DNA from: Photobacterium pectinilyticum | GTDB taxonomy: Bacteria; Pseudomonadota; Gammaproteobacteria; Enterobacterales; Vibrionaceae | Reading direction: 5' to 3' | Assembly (NCBI RefSeq): GCF_024357955.1 | Contig: NZ_JANEYT010000003.1 | Location: 62,001-126,000, forward strand | DNA length: 64,000 nt | Part shown: in pieces, positions 26,749 through 34,524 of the stretch | Layout: every line of letters starts with the position of its first letter | How positions within the stretch are numbered: the stretch's first letter is position 1 | Notes under the pieces: generated by a model | The model's database searches: none | Seen by the model: only the letters and a program-made list of their open reading frames with translations | What the model was told of the DNA's origin: nothing | Made by a program: the position numbers and the translations under genes

Positions 26749-27900
26749 ATGTTCAAAGTAATGTGGCAGTTTTTTCTGCTAGGTCTTTATAGTTTCGGTG
26801 GTCCTGCTGCTCATATAGGTTACTTCCAGCGAGAGTTCGTCCAGAACAAGAAGTGGCTTACAGTTCAAGACTTCACTCATGCGGTAGCCTTATGTCAGTT
26901 TCTTCCTGGTCCCGCGAGTAGCCAACTTGGTATGTATATCGGTTTTAAAAAAGCAGGGTACTTAGGGGCTGTTGCGGCATTTGTCGGTTTTACTTTCCCG
27001 TCTTTTTTGTTGCTGACTTTTTTGGCGATCGGTAACCAGCATTACAATGATATGCCTTTCATCGGCACGATCATTCAGGCGGCAAAATTGCTGGCTGTTG
27101 TAGTTGTTGCTGATGCGATGTGGGGAATGTATAAAAAAAATATCACCAGTAAACTGACAGCTCTCATCGCTGTTGCGACAGCAGTGAGTGTGTTTGTCAC
27201 TTCTGGTCTATTGGGCCAAATTGCCCCAATCTTACTGGCTGCTTGTCTAGGTTTCATTCTTTCGTCGCAAAAGCACCGTAATCTAGATGTTGCTAGTCAA
27301 CTCGTGATTAAACCTAACCTTGGTATTCTCTTGTTCTTCGCCATTTTGCTTGTTGGTTTACCTTTGGTTGCGACTCAGTCTGAAGTGTTAAACATTTTGA
27401 ATGTGTTCTATCAAGCCGGTAGCTTTGTATTCGGTGGTGGTCATGTTGTTCTTCCTCTACTTGAACCTATGATGGAAGGGATGGTAGAACCAGATACATT
27501 CTTGAGTGCTTATGCATCTGCACAATTAGTACCTGGTCCAATGTTCACAATGGCAAGTTATTTAGGTGCTTTCATCATTGTTGACAGTCCTGTACTGGGT
27601 AGTCTACTTGCCACGATTGCTATTTTCCTCCCTGGGAGCTTATTATTGTTTGCTTTCCTGCCGGCATGGGGGGCATTGTTTAAGCATCAGCGTCTGCAGG
27701 TGTCGATTTTACTGGTCAATGCATGTGTGGTTGGTCTGCTTGGCAGCGCATTTATTAATCCTGTCATTTCAACGTCGATTAGTTCGGTTTTCGATGTTGT
27801 TGCTGTACTCATTGGTTTCTACTTACTGAAATACAGAAATATACCTGTCTGGGTTTTGATTCTTTTATTTGTCGGATACCAGTTGATAATTTATTCATGA
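26749..27900 (+). CDS. Chromate transporter, CHR (ChrA) family, two-domain form
   Basis: The 383-residue protein has about ten membrane segments in two homologous CHR domains. The first carries SFGGPAAHIGYFQREFV and QFLPGPASSQLGMYIG; the second repeats them as FVFGGGHVVLPLLEPMM and QLVPGPMFTMASYLG. ChrA proteins expel chromate taken up through sulphate routes; family members in species without chromate exposure may move other anions. The AGGAGG ribosome site and ATG at 26749 are unambiguous. A divergent LysR regulator is the likely controller. Confidence 0.87.
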   Translation: MFKVMWQFFLLGLYSFGGPAAHIGYFQREFVQNKKWLTVQDFTHAVALCQFLPGPASSQLGMYIGFKKAGYLGAVAAFVGFTFPSFLLLTFLAIGNQHYNDMPFIGTIIQAAKLLAVVVVADAMWGMYKKNITSKLTALIAVATAVSVFVTSGLLGQIAPILLAACLGFILSSQKHRNLDVASQLVIKPNLGILLFFAILLVGLPLVATQSEVLNILNVFYQAGSFVFGGGHVVLPLLEPMMEGMVEPDTFLSAYASAQLVPGPMFTMASYLGAFIIVDSPVLGSLLATIAIFLPGSLLLFAFLPAWGALFKHQRLQVSILLVNACVVGLLGSAFINPVISTSISSVFDVVAVLIGFYLLKYRNIPVWVLILLFVGYQLIIYS

Positions 27901-27913
27901 AACTTATAGATAG

Positions 27914-27932
27914 CAGCCTTCGGGCTGTTTTT
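27914..27932 (+). terminator. Intrinsic terminator after chromate transporter
   Basis: CAGCC, tetraloop TTCG, GGCTG, followed by TTTTTCT. Confidence 0.8.
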
Positions 27933-28098
27933 CTGTAACTCTTAATGCACTATAACTTTATATTAGACTAGTAATTAAATATTACTCTTAATAAAAACAA
28001 TGTGCTATAGCAATGTTTAATGCCTATTAAGGTAAAGTTAAGAATCAATTGCTAAAGTAGCCTCAAATAATCTGCATTTATTGGTCATAAATAAATAT

Positions 28099-28389
28099 AT
28101 GAAAAATCAAAGAAAAATAAGACCAAATCTCACTAATCATGATGTTATTGAGATACTTGAGAGGCAATTGAAAGAAGCTGAAAAGCGTATAGTACAAAGA
28201 ACCATCATGGCAATGTTGGCCGCTTTATTTGCACTTGGCTTATTTATCTTTGTTTTTGTTAGTTCACATGAATCTACCATTAAAAATTATGCTGCGGAAG
28301 CAATGCGAAAAGCATTTGAAACAGAAAGGGCGATTCACATCATTGATGAGGCGGCTGGCACAAACTTTCTAGAGCGCTCAAAACAATAA
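28099..28389 (+). CDS. Small single-span membrane protein, unknown
   Basis: Protein of about 96 residues with a charged N-terminal helix (ILERQLKEAEKRIVQR), one membrane segment (MAMLAALFALGLFIFVFVS, about residues 42-60) and a short polar tail. The ATG at 28099 is preferred to the TTG at 28081. No ribosome site is obvious. No family recognised. Confidence 0.6.
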   Translation: MKNQRKIRPNLTNHDVIEILERQLKEAEKRIVQRTIMAMLAALFALGLFIFVFVSSHESTIKNYAAEAMRKAFETERAIHIIDEAAGTNFLERSKQ

Positions 28390-28419
28390 CAATTGAAAGT
28401 TGGCTAATAGCCATATGTA

Positions 28420-28451
28420 ATGAGAGCATCATCTTATATTGATGCTCTCAT
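28420..28451. terminator. Bidirectional terminator
   Basis: TGAGAGCATCA pairs with TGATGCTCTCA between two converging genes. Confidence 0.82.
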
Positions 28452-28457
28452 TATTTG

Positions 28458-29012
28458 TTAGATTTGAATCACTAGCTCATGATTTTTGATTAAAAGCTCA
28501 GGTCTTGCTGTTTTCAGCATCGATTGTTTAAAGTCTTCATCGCTTAAGCGATACACTGGCCTTGTCAATAAATACTGTCCAACCATTTCAACAATAGGTG
28601 ACAACAGCTGTTTGCTTGGAAGGTTCAGTTCATTTGGCTGTATGTCGATGTCCTCAACTTTTAAGTCATTTAGAAAGATAGCACCTTCATCCTTGTCGTA
28701 GTAGGGTACGGCACTGAAGTTCACTTTTATTTGTAGTTGCTGTGGGCTTTTCCCTTGGATGGATATCTGGGCTTTTGAATCTGCATCAAGGTTTACTCGG
28801 TCATTGGCAACCCTTCCAATACCTACTTTTACATTTTCAAACTTTATATTTGCGTGTGCTAAGCCTTTGACTCCCACTGTTCTTTCAAAGCCGCTTCTAT
28901 CATCAAGGTAGTCTTGTATCTCCTGCTCGGTGACGCTGTAACTAGCGCATGAAGATAAAATAAATGATATGCATAGGGCATAGAAAATTTTCAAAATGAG
29001 CGCCTCTGGCAA
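28458..29012 (-). CDS. YceB-like DUF1439 lipoprotein
   Basis: The 184-residue lipoprotein has the lipobox ILSSC near residue 22 after a short hydrophobic signal. The body matches the DUF1439/YceB layout: VTEQEIQDYLDDRS, VNLDADSKAQISIQG and PVYRLSDEDFKQSMLK. YceB-family proteins have a lipid-binding tubular fold and sit at the outer membrane or periplasmic face; function is not established. Single gene, convergent with the small membrane protein gene. Confidence 0.8.
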   Translation of the reverse strand: MPEALILKIFYALCISFILSSCASYSVTEQEIQDYLDDRSGFERTVGVKGLAHANIKFENVKVGIGRVANDRVNLDADSKAQISIQGKSPQQLQIKVNFSAVPYYDKDEGAIFLNDLKVEDIDIQPNELNLPSKQLLSPIVEMVGQYLLTRPVYRLSDEDFKQSMLKTARPELLIKNHELVIQI

Positions 29013-29093
29013 TAATAATTATCTTTAAAGATTATCAGAGCTAGAGCGTATTAACGGCTCAGATACGAGATCGCTCGTTATAAAAGTGTTTAT

Positions 29094-29327
29094 TCATATA
29101 CAATATTCAAATTGTTGTTTATATAGTTTATTCAATTGTTTGTGATACTTGACACCTTGTTTTGTTGTATATCCATTGCGCATTTTATTTTGTACTTTAG
29201 TGATCTTGTCATTAACTTTTTCACATTTCTCTTTCTTTTTACTGGATGAGGCATATGCCATTTCGATGCCAAAAAACATGAGAACACTAAGAAAGGATAT
29301 AAGTATGGTGTGATTTTGCATGTTCAA
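29094..29327 (-). CDS. Small secreted basic protein, unknown
   Basis: The 77-residue protein has a signal peptide (TILISFLSVLMFFGIEMAYA) followed by a 50-residue Lys-rich helical domain with two Cys (EKCEKVND and a terminal EYCI) that could form one disulphide in the periplasm. No family recognised. It lies between the YceB-like and sigma factor genes on the same strand, with its own promoter region. Confidence 0.6.
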   Translation of the reverse strand: MNMQNHTILISFLSVLMFFGIEMAYASSSKKKEKCEKVNDKITKVQNKMRNGYTTKQGVKYHKQLNKLYKQQFEYCI

Positions 29328-29452
29328 ACTCCTGATAAGACACAGAAGTTACTGTAGTTACAATAAGATGCGGTTTGTACGCCTGGTTGGTATTATTTGA
29401 ATGCCCATCAAAGAAAAATGAAATGATGGGTATAAAGGTTACATAAAACAAA

Positions 29453-29474
29453 AAGCCTTCCCAAAGGAAGGCTT
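29453..29474 (-). terminator. Intrinsic terminator after the sigma factor gene
   Basis: AAGCCTTCC pairs with GGAAGGCTT; on the minus strand a T-rich run follows. Confidence 0.85.
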
Positions 29475-29495
29475 AGCGATTTATTTATAATCATG

Positions 29496-30371
29496 TTATG
29501 CAGTTTCAGCAAAAAGTAGCTCAAGATCGTAATTTTCACGGCTCAGTGTATTTTTGAGCTTTTTCAATGAGCTCACTTGTAATTGACGAATACGCTCACG
29601 GGTTAGACCAACTTCATCAGCAACTTGCTGTAGAGTCTGAGCTTCATAACCTAAAAGACCAAAGCGGCGGCACAGGATTTCTCTGTCTCGCTTATTCAAG
29701 CTCTCAAGCATGGTAATAGCAAGGTTACTGATATCTTGGCGGTCAAGTTCGCTTTCTGGCTTTTCACCCTCATTGTCGGCAATAAAAGCTGAAATAGTTT
29801 GCGAGCCTGAATCATCGGTGATCTGTTGATCAATGGAAACAACAGGTGCATCGTAAGCAAGTACGCTCGAGATATCTTCAACTGAGCGCTCGAGTTTAGC
29901 AGCAATGTCTTCCTGGCTTGGTTCTTGGTTAGTACTTTTCATTAGCTGCTTATGCGTTCGCAGGATAGTATTGATCTCTTTTGACACATGAACAGGCAAT
30001 CTTATCGTACGCGCTTGATTGTGGATCGAACGTTCAATGGTTTGTTTAATCCACCATGTCGCATAGGTTGAGAACCTAAACCCTCGCTCAGGATCAAATT
30101 TTTCAACAGCAGTGATTAAACCGATATTTCCTTCATCGATTAAGTCACTGAGGGACATGCCACTGTTGCGGTATTTCTTGGCAATACTCACGACTAAACG
30201 CAGGTTGCTTTCAATCATTGTGGCCTTGGCAAATTTGTCTCCACGTAAACACTTTCTGCTATGGAGAACTTCTTCCTCTTTAGACAACAATGGTTTGTGC
30301 GCGATTTCTTGCAGATACAGATGAATAACATCAGCATCAAAGCTATTTGAATCTTGTGTTTTGATATCCAT
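29496..30371 (-). CDS. RpoS-like alternative sigma-70 factor
   Basis: The 291-residue group 2 sigma factor has region 1.2 (VIHLYLQEIAHKPLLSKEEE), region 2 (NLRLVVSIAKKYRNSG, DLIDEGNIGLITAVEKFD, FSTYATWWIKQTIERS), region 3 and region 4 (LNKRDREILCRRFGLLG and TRERIRQLQ, the -35 reader). It is shorter than RpoS (about 330) and lacks most of the N-terminal region. The neighbours are not nlpD or mutS, so this is a paralogue like the quorum-linked RpoQ of Aliivibrio rather than the master RpoS. Role unknown; stationary-phase, biofilm or motility control is the inference. Confidence 0.88.
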   Translation of the reverse strand: MDIKTQDSNSFDADVIHLYLQEIAHKPLLSKEEEVLHSRKCLRGDKFAKATMIESNLRLVVSIAKKYRNSGMSLSDLIDEGNIGLITAVEKFDPERGFRFSTYATWWIKQTIERSIHNQARTIRLPVHVSKEINTILRTHKQLMKSTNQEPSQEDIAAKLERSVEDISSVLAYDAPVVSIDQQITDDSGSQTISAFIADNEGEKPESELDRQDISNLAITMLESLNKRDREILCRRFGLLGYEAQTLQQVADEVGLTRERIRQLQVSSLKKLKNTLSRENYDLELLFAETA

Positions 30372-30724
30372 ATCTTACCCCTAACAATGACAACTCAATA
30401 AATATGTTATGTGTTTGTTTTATTTTTTAACATTTCCACATTACCATGAACTTTATGCATATGCTATTGAGGCATGGTGACTTTTCGAATAAAAGCAAGA
30501 ATATGCTGTAAAGTAATTGCGATAAAGTTCTTTGAAATGAAAAATGCATTACAAGTAGATGAAAGTGTTAATTAAGCGTTTTGGCTCAGAGTATGTGCTC
30601 GTTAATGTCTATTTAATCAGTATGTTGTGCACATATAGTCTTCCCTTAGAGCCCTTGCATTCATAAGGGATATCGTAAATAGATGTAATATTAGTGTATC
30701 CAATGGTTAACAGAGGTTCGTATT
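30372..30724. other. Intergenic promoter region, no gene seen
   Basis: These 353 bp between the divergent sigma factor and NUDIX genes are AT-rich. No open frame with a ribosome site and no clear operator was found; they must hold both promoters. Confidence 0.6.
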
Positions 30725-31180
30725 ATGCAGCTCAAACCCAACTTTGTATCTGGTGTTGTTTTAACAAAGGTAGAACATCAGTTTAAAATGTTACTGTTAA
30801 AAAGAGCTGATGAAGGGTACTGGTGTCATGTCGCTGGTAAAATTGAGAAAAGTGAGACCGCATGGCAAGCTTTCCTTCGTGAACTAAAGGAAGAAACACA
30901 ACTGTGTGCAACACGATTATACAATGCAGATTATTTACAACAGTTTTATTATCCACGAACTGATCAAATCTTCATTGCTATTGGCTTTGTTGTCTATTGT
31001 GATCCAGAGATAAAAGTGACGTTGAACAACGAACACACTGATTACCGTTGGTGTTCATTAGAAGAAGCTTTGCAGCTAGCTCCACATCCTAATCAGCGAA
31101 AATTTTACCAGCACGTATGGCAGTATTTCGTTACTCAATCGTCAACGTCACAGTTATGCATTAAGACAAATAATGTGTAG
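30725..31180 (+). CDS. NUDIX hydrolase
   Basis: The 151-residue protein contains the Nudix box over residues 40-62: GKIEKSETAWQAFLRELKEE, matching Gx5Ex7REUxEExGU except for a Thr-Gln-Leu end. It hydrolyses a nucleoside diphosphate linked to another moiety (dNTP, NADH or similar). Substrate unknown. AGAGG stands about 9 bases before the ATG. Single gene, divergent from the sigma factor. Confidence 0.85.
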   Translation: MQLKPNFVSGVVLTKVEHQFKMLLLKRADEGYWCHVAGKIEKSETAWQAFLRELKEETQLCATRLYNADYLQQFYYPRTDQIFIAIGFVVYCDPEIKVTLNNEHTDYRWCSLEEALQLAPHPNQRKFYQHVWQYFVTQSSTSQLCIKTNNV

Positions 31181-31208
31181 AGCTAAGGAAAAGTGTAAAG
31201 GTGACTTA

Positions 31209-31565
31209 TCAGTCATCGGCGCAACTCGAAGTCCAGGGAATAATTTTCAAGCGCTCGAAAGGTATAGGATTGCCGGATTTATCACTTACGCCATAAGTAC
31301 CATGTTCCATATGGGATAAGGCCTTCTCAATTTGTGCCAGTGTTTCAGTATATTGATCGACAAGGCCCATTGCTCTGTCGGCTTCTTCGCGTATGTTAGC
31401 CGCTTCAGCAACATCGGTGACTGAGCAGTCTTCTTTTTTTGCAATGAGATTACTTAGCTTGGTGATTTCATCTCGGAAGTGCTCTTGCTTAAGTAGCAGT
31501 TCACCGTGCAGCTGTTTGATCTTTGCGTCGTCCAGATCGGAGTCTGGATGATAGGTAATGGCCAT
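31209..31565 (-). CDS. DksA/TraR family protein lacking zinc cysteines
   Basis: Protein of about 118 residues with a long coiled coil (LLLKQEHFRDEITKLSNLIAK) and the DksA C-terminal signature ALSHMEHGTYGVSDKSGNPI followed by PFERLKIIPW. DksA has four zinc Cys around this segment; here all four positions are other residues (the only Cys are elsewhere), so it is a zinc-independent type. Such proteins bind the RNA polymerase secondary channel. The start at 31565 is preferred because GGAG lies just before it, although the frame is open to 31595. Confidence 0.8.
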   Translation of the reverse strand: MAITYHPDSDLDDAKIKQLHGELLLKQEHFRDEITKLSNLIAKKEDCSVTDVAEAANIREEADRAMGLVDQYTETLAQIEKALSHMEHGTYGVSDKSGNPIPFERLKIIPWTSSCADD

Positions 31566-31656
31566 AAGCTTCTCCAAGTGAAAGGCACAATGCATAAGTA
31601 TAGAGTGCTTCTCGATGGCGCAGAGTATAGCTACATAGTTTTTTAAAACCTGAAAC

Positions 31657-31684
31657 GAAAAAAGGTAACCGTGGTTACCTTTAT
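31657..31684. terminator. Bidirectional terminator at the left edge of the phage array
   Basis: AAAGGTAACC (31661-31670) pairs with GGTTACCTTT (31673-31682). On the minus strand it lies 20 bp after a stop codon at 31706. Confidence 0.82.
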
Positions 31685-31705
31685 CAAGTTACCGACTAGT
31701 AGCAA

Positions 31706-31783
31706 TTATGCTTTCTTTAAATCACGAGCAGGGTAAGTCAGTGCGATACCATCAACTTTTACGTGTACCCAAAAGCCGCCACT
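31706..31783 (-). pseudogene. Probable 3' remnant of a disrupted chromosomal gene
   Basis: On the minus strand the last 24 codons before a TAA (31706-31708) read GGFWVHVKVDGIALTYPA and RDLKKA, and an intrinsic terminator follows at once, as after a real gene. Upstream of about 31783 the frame continues only as antisense to the phage replication gene. I infer a chromosomal gene cut by the phage-type element; the family is not recognised and its 5' part is not in the window. Chance reading is the alternative. Confidence 0.35.
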
Positions 31784-32358
31784 GCTTAGGCCAGCAACAC
31801 TTATCAAAAGCACAACGAAAGAAATGTGGTATAGAAGCCGAACGACTTGATTATATAAAGCACTTAATTGATTACTGCCAAGCAGCTGGCGTAGTTCGAG
31901 AAGAACACAGCCTACGACAAGCATTATTAAAACGACACAATTTGCAATTCTACGGCATTGTCACCGAGCAGGATTTTTACCAGCACCTACAAGACATTGA
32001 GAACGCCATGAAAACCATACAAGTAAGTCACGACGAACATCAATCTATAGCACACCAATTAATAGCTTCAGGTGTTGTGGACACTATGAGAAAAGCCAAT
32101 ACCACGATGAGCTATTTTACGATGTGGCAGCATGGAGCTGATTTAAGACAGGTATTAAGCAGGGCTCAATTCTATGAACATAAAGCCCGCCTAAAAGCGA
32201 TTGGTATCGATATCGGCCAACAATTTGATGTCAGTCGTATGTGTCCAACACTAAAACGATCAGAAGAAATTGAAGTGAAACCGCTTCGTGTTCCGCATTG
32301 GTACAAGATGCCAGTAGTAGCAGAGTCCAATGTTTTACCATTTAGAGCATACGCATAA
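31708..32358 (+). CDS. 5'-truncated filamentous phage replication protein (gpII/Phage_X type)
   Basis: These 216 residues correspond to the C-terminal half to two thirds of gpII-type rolling-circle replication proteins. CQAAGVVREEHSLRQALLKR, then HNLQFYGIVTEQDFYQ, and the Phage_X end MSYFTMWQHGADLRQVLSRA are characteristic. Full-length proteins have about 350-420 residues, and the N-terminal nicking domain with its catalytic tyrosine region is missing. The frame starts at a chance ATG at the border with chromosomal DNA, so the product is probably inactive for replication. It is followed 12 bp later by a gpV gene. Confidence 0.72.
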   Translation: MLSLNHEQGKSVRYHQLLRVPKSRHCLGQQHLSKAQRKKCGIEAERLDYIKHLIDYCQAAGVVREEHSLRQALLKRHNLQFYGIVTEQDFYQHLQDIENAMKTIQVSHDEHQSIAHQLIASGVVDTMRKANTTMSYFTMWQHGADLRQVLSRAQFYEHKARLKAIGIDIGQQFDVSRMCPTLKRSEEIEVKPLRVPHWYKMPVVAESNVLPFRAYA

Positions 32359-32370
32359 AGGAAAGCCATC

Positions 32371-32652
32371 ATGTTAGTAATCGAAATATTTGAAGACGAT
32401 GTAAAAGTAAAATCTCGAACAATGCCTGGCAAAGATGGAAAGCCTCCAAGAACAATCTATGAGCAGGATGCTTATGCTCATTTGGGCGGACGTTTCCCGA
32501 CATTGATGAAAGTACAATTACAAGAAAGCCAACCAGCGTATCCGGCAGGTAATTATACCGTTCATAGCTCTAGTTTTATCGTGAACAACTTTGGTAGCCT
32601 TGAACTTAAACGGTTTGGCATGATGATCCAACCATTGGAGCCGGCATTATAA
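32371..32652 (+). CDS. Phage single-stranded DNA-binding protein (gpV family)
   Basis: The 93-residue OB-fold protein follows the M13/f1 gene V pattern: a basic N-terminal strand (VIEIFEDDVKVKSR), DGKPPRTIYEQDAYAHLG, and the family's most conserved end AYPAGNYTVHSSSF then FGSLELKRFG. It coats phage single strands and represses rep translation. It lies in a truncated element after the rep fragment. Confidence 0.85.
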   Translation: MLVIEIFEDDVKVKSRTMPGKDGKPPRTIYEQDAYAHLGGRFPTLMKVQLQESQPAYPAGNYTVHSSSFIVNNFGSLELKRFGMMIQPLEPAL

Positions 32653-32679
32653 TTAGCCGCAAACAAGAGTGCCGTGGGT

Positions 32680-32892
32680 ATGACTGAAACTAAAGTTTAC
32701 TTTGATGAAGTAACTCCAGAAATGATTTCTACATTTACTGAGCAAGATGGTTTTTACACATTCAAATCTTGGGAGGCACTTAAAGTCAGCTGTGCAACTG
32801 ATTACGGTGATTATGATTTGGTAGAGTTAACGCCTGAGCTTTACAACGAAATGCTTGATTCAGGCATGTTTGAAGGCCATGAACCAGATTAG
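32680..32892 (+). CDS. Small acidic phage protein, unknown
   Basis: Acidic protein of about 70 residues (net negative, Glu/Asp-rich, ends SGMFEGHEPD). Its pattern of aromatic residues and the ending 'NEMLDSGMFEGH' resemble the small protein at 42214 in the complete prophage ('QSLYDSGVFDNV'), so both probably do the same small phage job. The ATG at 32680 is used; a GTG at 32674 is possible. Function unknown. Confidence 0.6.
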   Translation: MTETKVYFDEVTPEMISTFTEQDGFYTFKSWEALKVSCATDYGDYDLVELTPELYNEMLDSGMFEGHEPD

Positions 32893-32918
32893 ACCCAGCT
32901 ATAAAACTCAAACCCTTC

Positions 32919-32948
32919 AGTGCGCATTATGGGTGCGTTATGTTAAAT
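32919..32948 (+). mobile_element. dif-like XerCD attachment site 1 (8-bp centre)
   Basis: XerC arm AGTGCGCATTA (32919-32929) and XerD arm TTATGTTAAAT (32938-32948) are identical to the arms of the dif site at 42873. The centre is TGGGTGCG, 8 bp instead of the standard 6. Same orientation as the other two sites. Confidence 0.85.
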
Positions 32949-33006
32949 ATGGTCGTTGGCAAAGTTGTTAAATAACTCGAAACATCAACAGTTTAGGGGA
33001 TTTATT

Positions 33007-33037
33007 ATTCAATCAGTTGATTAATGATAGATTGAAT
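33007..33037. promoter_or_regulatory. Operator candidate before the DUF3653-like regulator
   Basis: ATTCAATC (33007-33014) and GATTGAAT (33030-33037) form a perfect inverted repeat with a 15-base centre ending 11 bp before the regulator's start, fitting autoregulation. Confidence 0.5.
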
Positions 33038-33048
33038 AAATAAGCACT

Positions 33049-33420
33049 ATGACTAGTAAGTTGACCGAAAACTACATTTTTAGAAAATTTGTCTGTGGAC
33101 TGAGTAAAAAAAGGGTAGCTGAGCTATGTTTCAAATCTGTGAGAACCATCACACGTTGGGACTCGGGTCAGAAGATACCACCGGAGTGCAGACGACTAAT
33201 GAAGCTCTATTCATGTAGAGATCTTGCAGCTATTAATGACGACTGGAGAGGGTGGCAAATCAAACAAGGGGAGTTAGTGACGCCGAACGGATGGACTTTA
33301 ACCCCAGACAGGATCGTAACGGGGAATGCGCTTTTACAAATCAGTGCCGAGAACGATAGGGAGATGAAGGCCGCCATCATCAGAACAGCTAGGATGTTGA
33401 AAAAACTACCTTTAAGGTAA
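33049..33420 (+). CDS. Phage regulator, DUF3653-like
   Basis: The 123-residue basic protein has an N-terminal helix-turn-helix (FVCGLSKKRVAELCFKS, then RTITRWDSGQKIPPECRRLM) and a middle WRGWQIKQGELVTPNGWTLTP. This layout is that of the DUF3653 proteins found in Vibrio filamentous phages and satellites. It is probably a DNA-binding regulator of the segment. It follows dif-like site 1 by 100 bp and has an inverted repeat in its promoter. Confidence 0.7.
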   Translation: MTSKLTENYIFRKFVCGLSKKRVAELCFKSVRTITRWDSGQKIPPECRRLMKLYSCRDLAAINDDWRGWQIKQGELVTPNGWTLTPDRIVTGNALLQISAENDREMKAAIIRTARMLKKLPLR

Positions 33421-33468
33421 ATTTGTCCTCAATTAGTCACAACAACTAAGACTATTACTACCGTTGAA

Positions 33469-33499
33469 CGTGATATGTTGAATTATTCAACATATCACG
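33469..33499. repeat. Perfect 31-bp palindrome (15-bp arms)
   Basis: The left arm CGTGATATGTTGAAT (33469-33483) pairs perfectly with ATTCAACATATCACG (33485-33499) around a single T. No T run follows, so it is not a standard terminator. It may be a recombination, replication-origin or operator site of the satellite-like segment. Confidence 0.85.
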
Positions 33500-33693
33500 A
33501 ATACATAACAAAACTTATTAATTTTAAGCATCTTGTGTATCGCAAGTGTTGATAAATTAGCAGTAATATGTTGAAAATTGCAATGTATGAAGCTGTTAAG
33601 TGCTGTCGCACTCACAATATCTTTCTTATAGGTGACTTATTTATAGAAAATCGATTACAATTCTAACCATTTGAAACTTAATGAGAAGAACAA

Positions 33694-34524
33694 ATGGCAG
33701 ATTGGACAGACTTACTACCTACAGCACTACGTGCTCCTGTTATGGCTTACCAGAACAAGAGTCAGCTTCATGAGTGGTGGAAGAGGCTTTTGGTATATGC
33801 TGGTAGAGGTGATACGAACGTAGTTGTTACTGGTGTTGCTGGAGCTGGAAAATCTGTACTTACACTTTGTCAACATGGCGAAGTTAAAGATCATGAATGG
33901 GAAGAACCTGGAACGTCTACTGAAGCAGAAAAGAAAGCGATAACAGTTGGTGAGTGGACTCAGATCTTTACGGTTGTTCCTGGTCAGGAAATCGCAGCAA
34001 GAGAAGCTGCATTAGACGAAGCATTTAATAAGCATAAGAATCTAGAAGGAGTAGTCCATGTTGTTGACTGGGGTTTTACTTCTGTTCGTTCTAGCGTAAC
34101 AGAGCAAAAGTTGCGTGATGCAGGCTATGATACTCTTGAAGCTTTAAGGGATTATAACCTACAGCGTGAACTCGAAGAGTTTAAGAAAGTAGCTAATCTT
34201 ATAGCAACAGCTTGCGCTACTGGTCGAGGGCCTAAGTGGATTACAATAGCAGTAAGTAAGGCTGATTTGTACTTTGATAAGCTAGATGATGCGAAAATGT
34301 ACTATTACCCTGAAGGAAGTAGTCCATTTGTTAATGAACTCAATAGCTTAATAAAACGTGTCGGCTCAAACAATATTAAGTGTAGAGTCGTCCCTGTTTG
34401 TCCAAAGCCTAAGCCTTATGTATGGGGTGAAACTAAAGTATCTCCTCAGCTAATTACATTTGATGAACCTGCTAACTATATGAAGAACTTTATTAGTATT
34501 CTAGCGGAGGTTTCGCATGAGTAG
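33694..34524 (+). CDS. Ras/MglA-like P-loop GTPase, first gene of a two-gene module
   Basis: The 276-residue soluble protein has a P-loop (GVAGAGKS, residues 47-54), a switch II-like VVPGQE (94-99), where Ras has DxAGQE and MglA has xVPGQ, a core strand VVHVVDW (120-126) and SKAD (188-191) in the place of NKxD, which reads guanine. The expected strand and helix order is kept, so it is a small GTPase-like protein with helical insertions. It should be a nucleotide-driven switch. The next gene overlaps it by 8 bp and encodes a membrane protein, the likely partner. The pair sits in an integron-type cassette in a phage-like segment. No described system matched from memory; defence is inference. 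Confidence 0.75.
   Translation: MADWTDLLPTALRAPVMAYQNKSQLHEWWKRLLVYAGRGDTNVVVTGVAGAGKSVLTLCQHGEVKDHEWEEPGTSTEAEKKAITVGEWTQIFTVVPGQEIAAREAALDEAFNKHKNLEGVVHVVDWGFTSVRSSVTEQKLRDAGYDTLEALRDYNLQRELEEFKKVANLIATACATGRGPKWITIAVSKADLYFDKLDDAKMYYYPEGSSPFVNELNSLIKRVGSNNIKCRVVPVCPKPKPYVWGETKVSPQLITFDEPANYMKNFISILAEVSHE

Noticed and set aside
31706-31924. Full 72-codon minus-strand frame
   Set aside because: Only its last 24 codons look like a gene end; the rest is antisense to the phage rep gene.
33463-33469. GTTGAAC as the 5' border of the integron cassette
   Set aside because: It matches GTTRRRY, but a 7-base match is common by chance and its sequence does not match the partner core of the attC at 34985.
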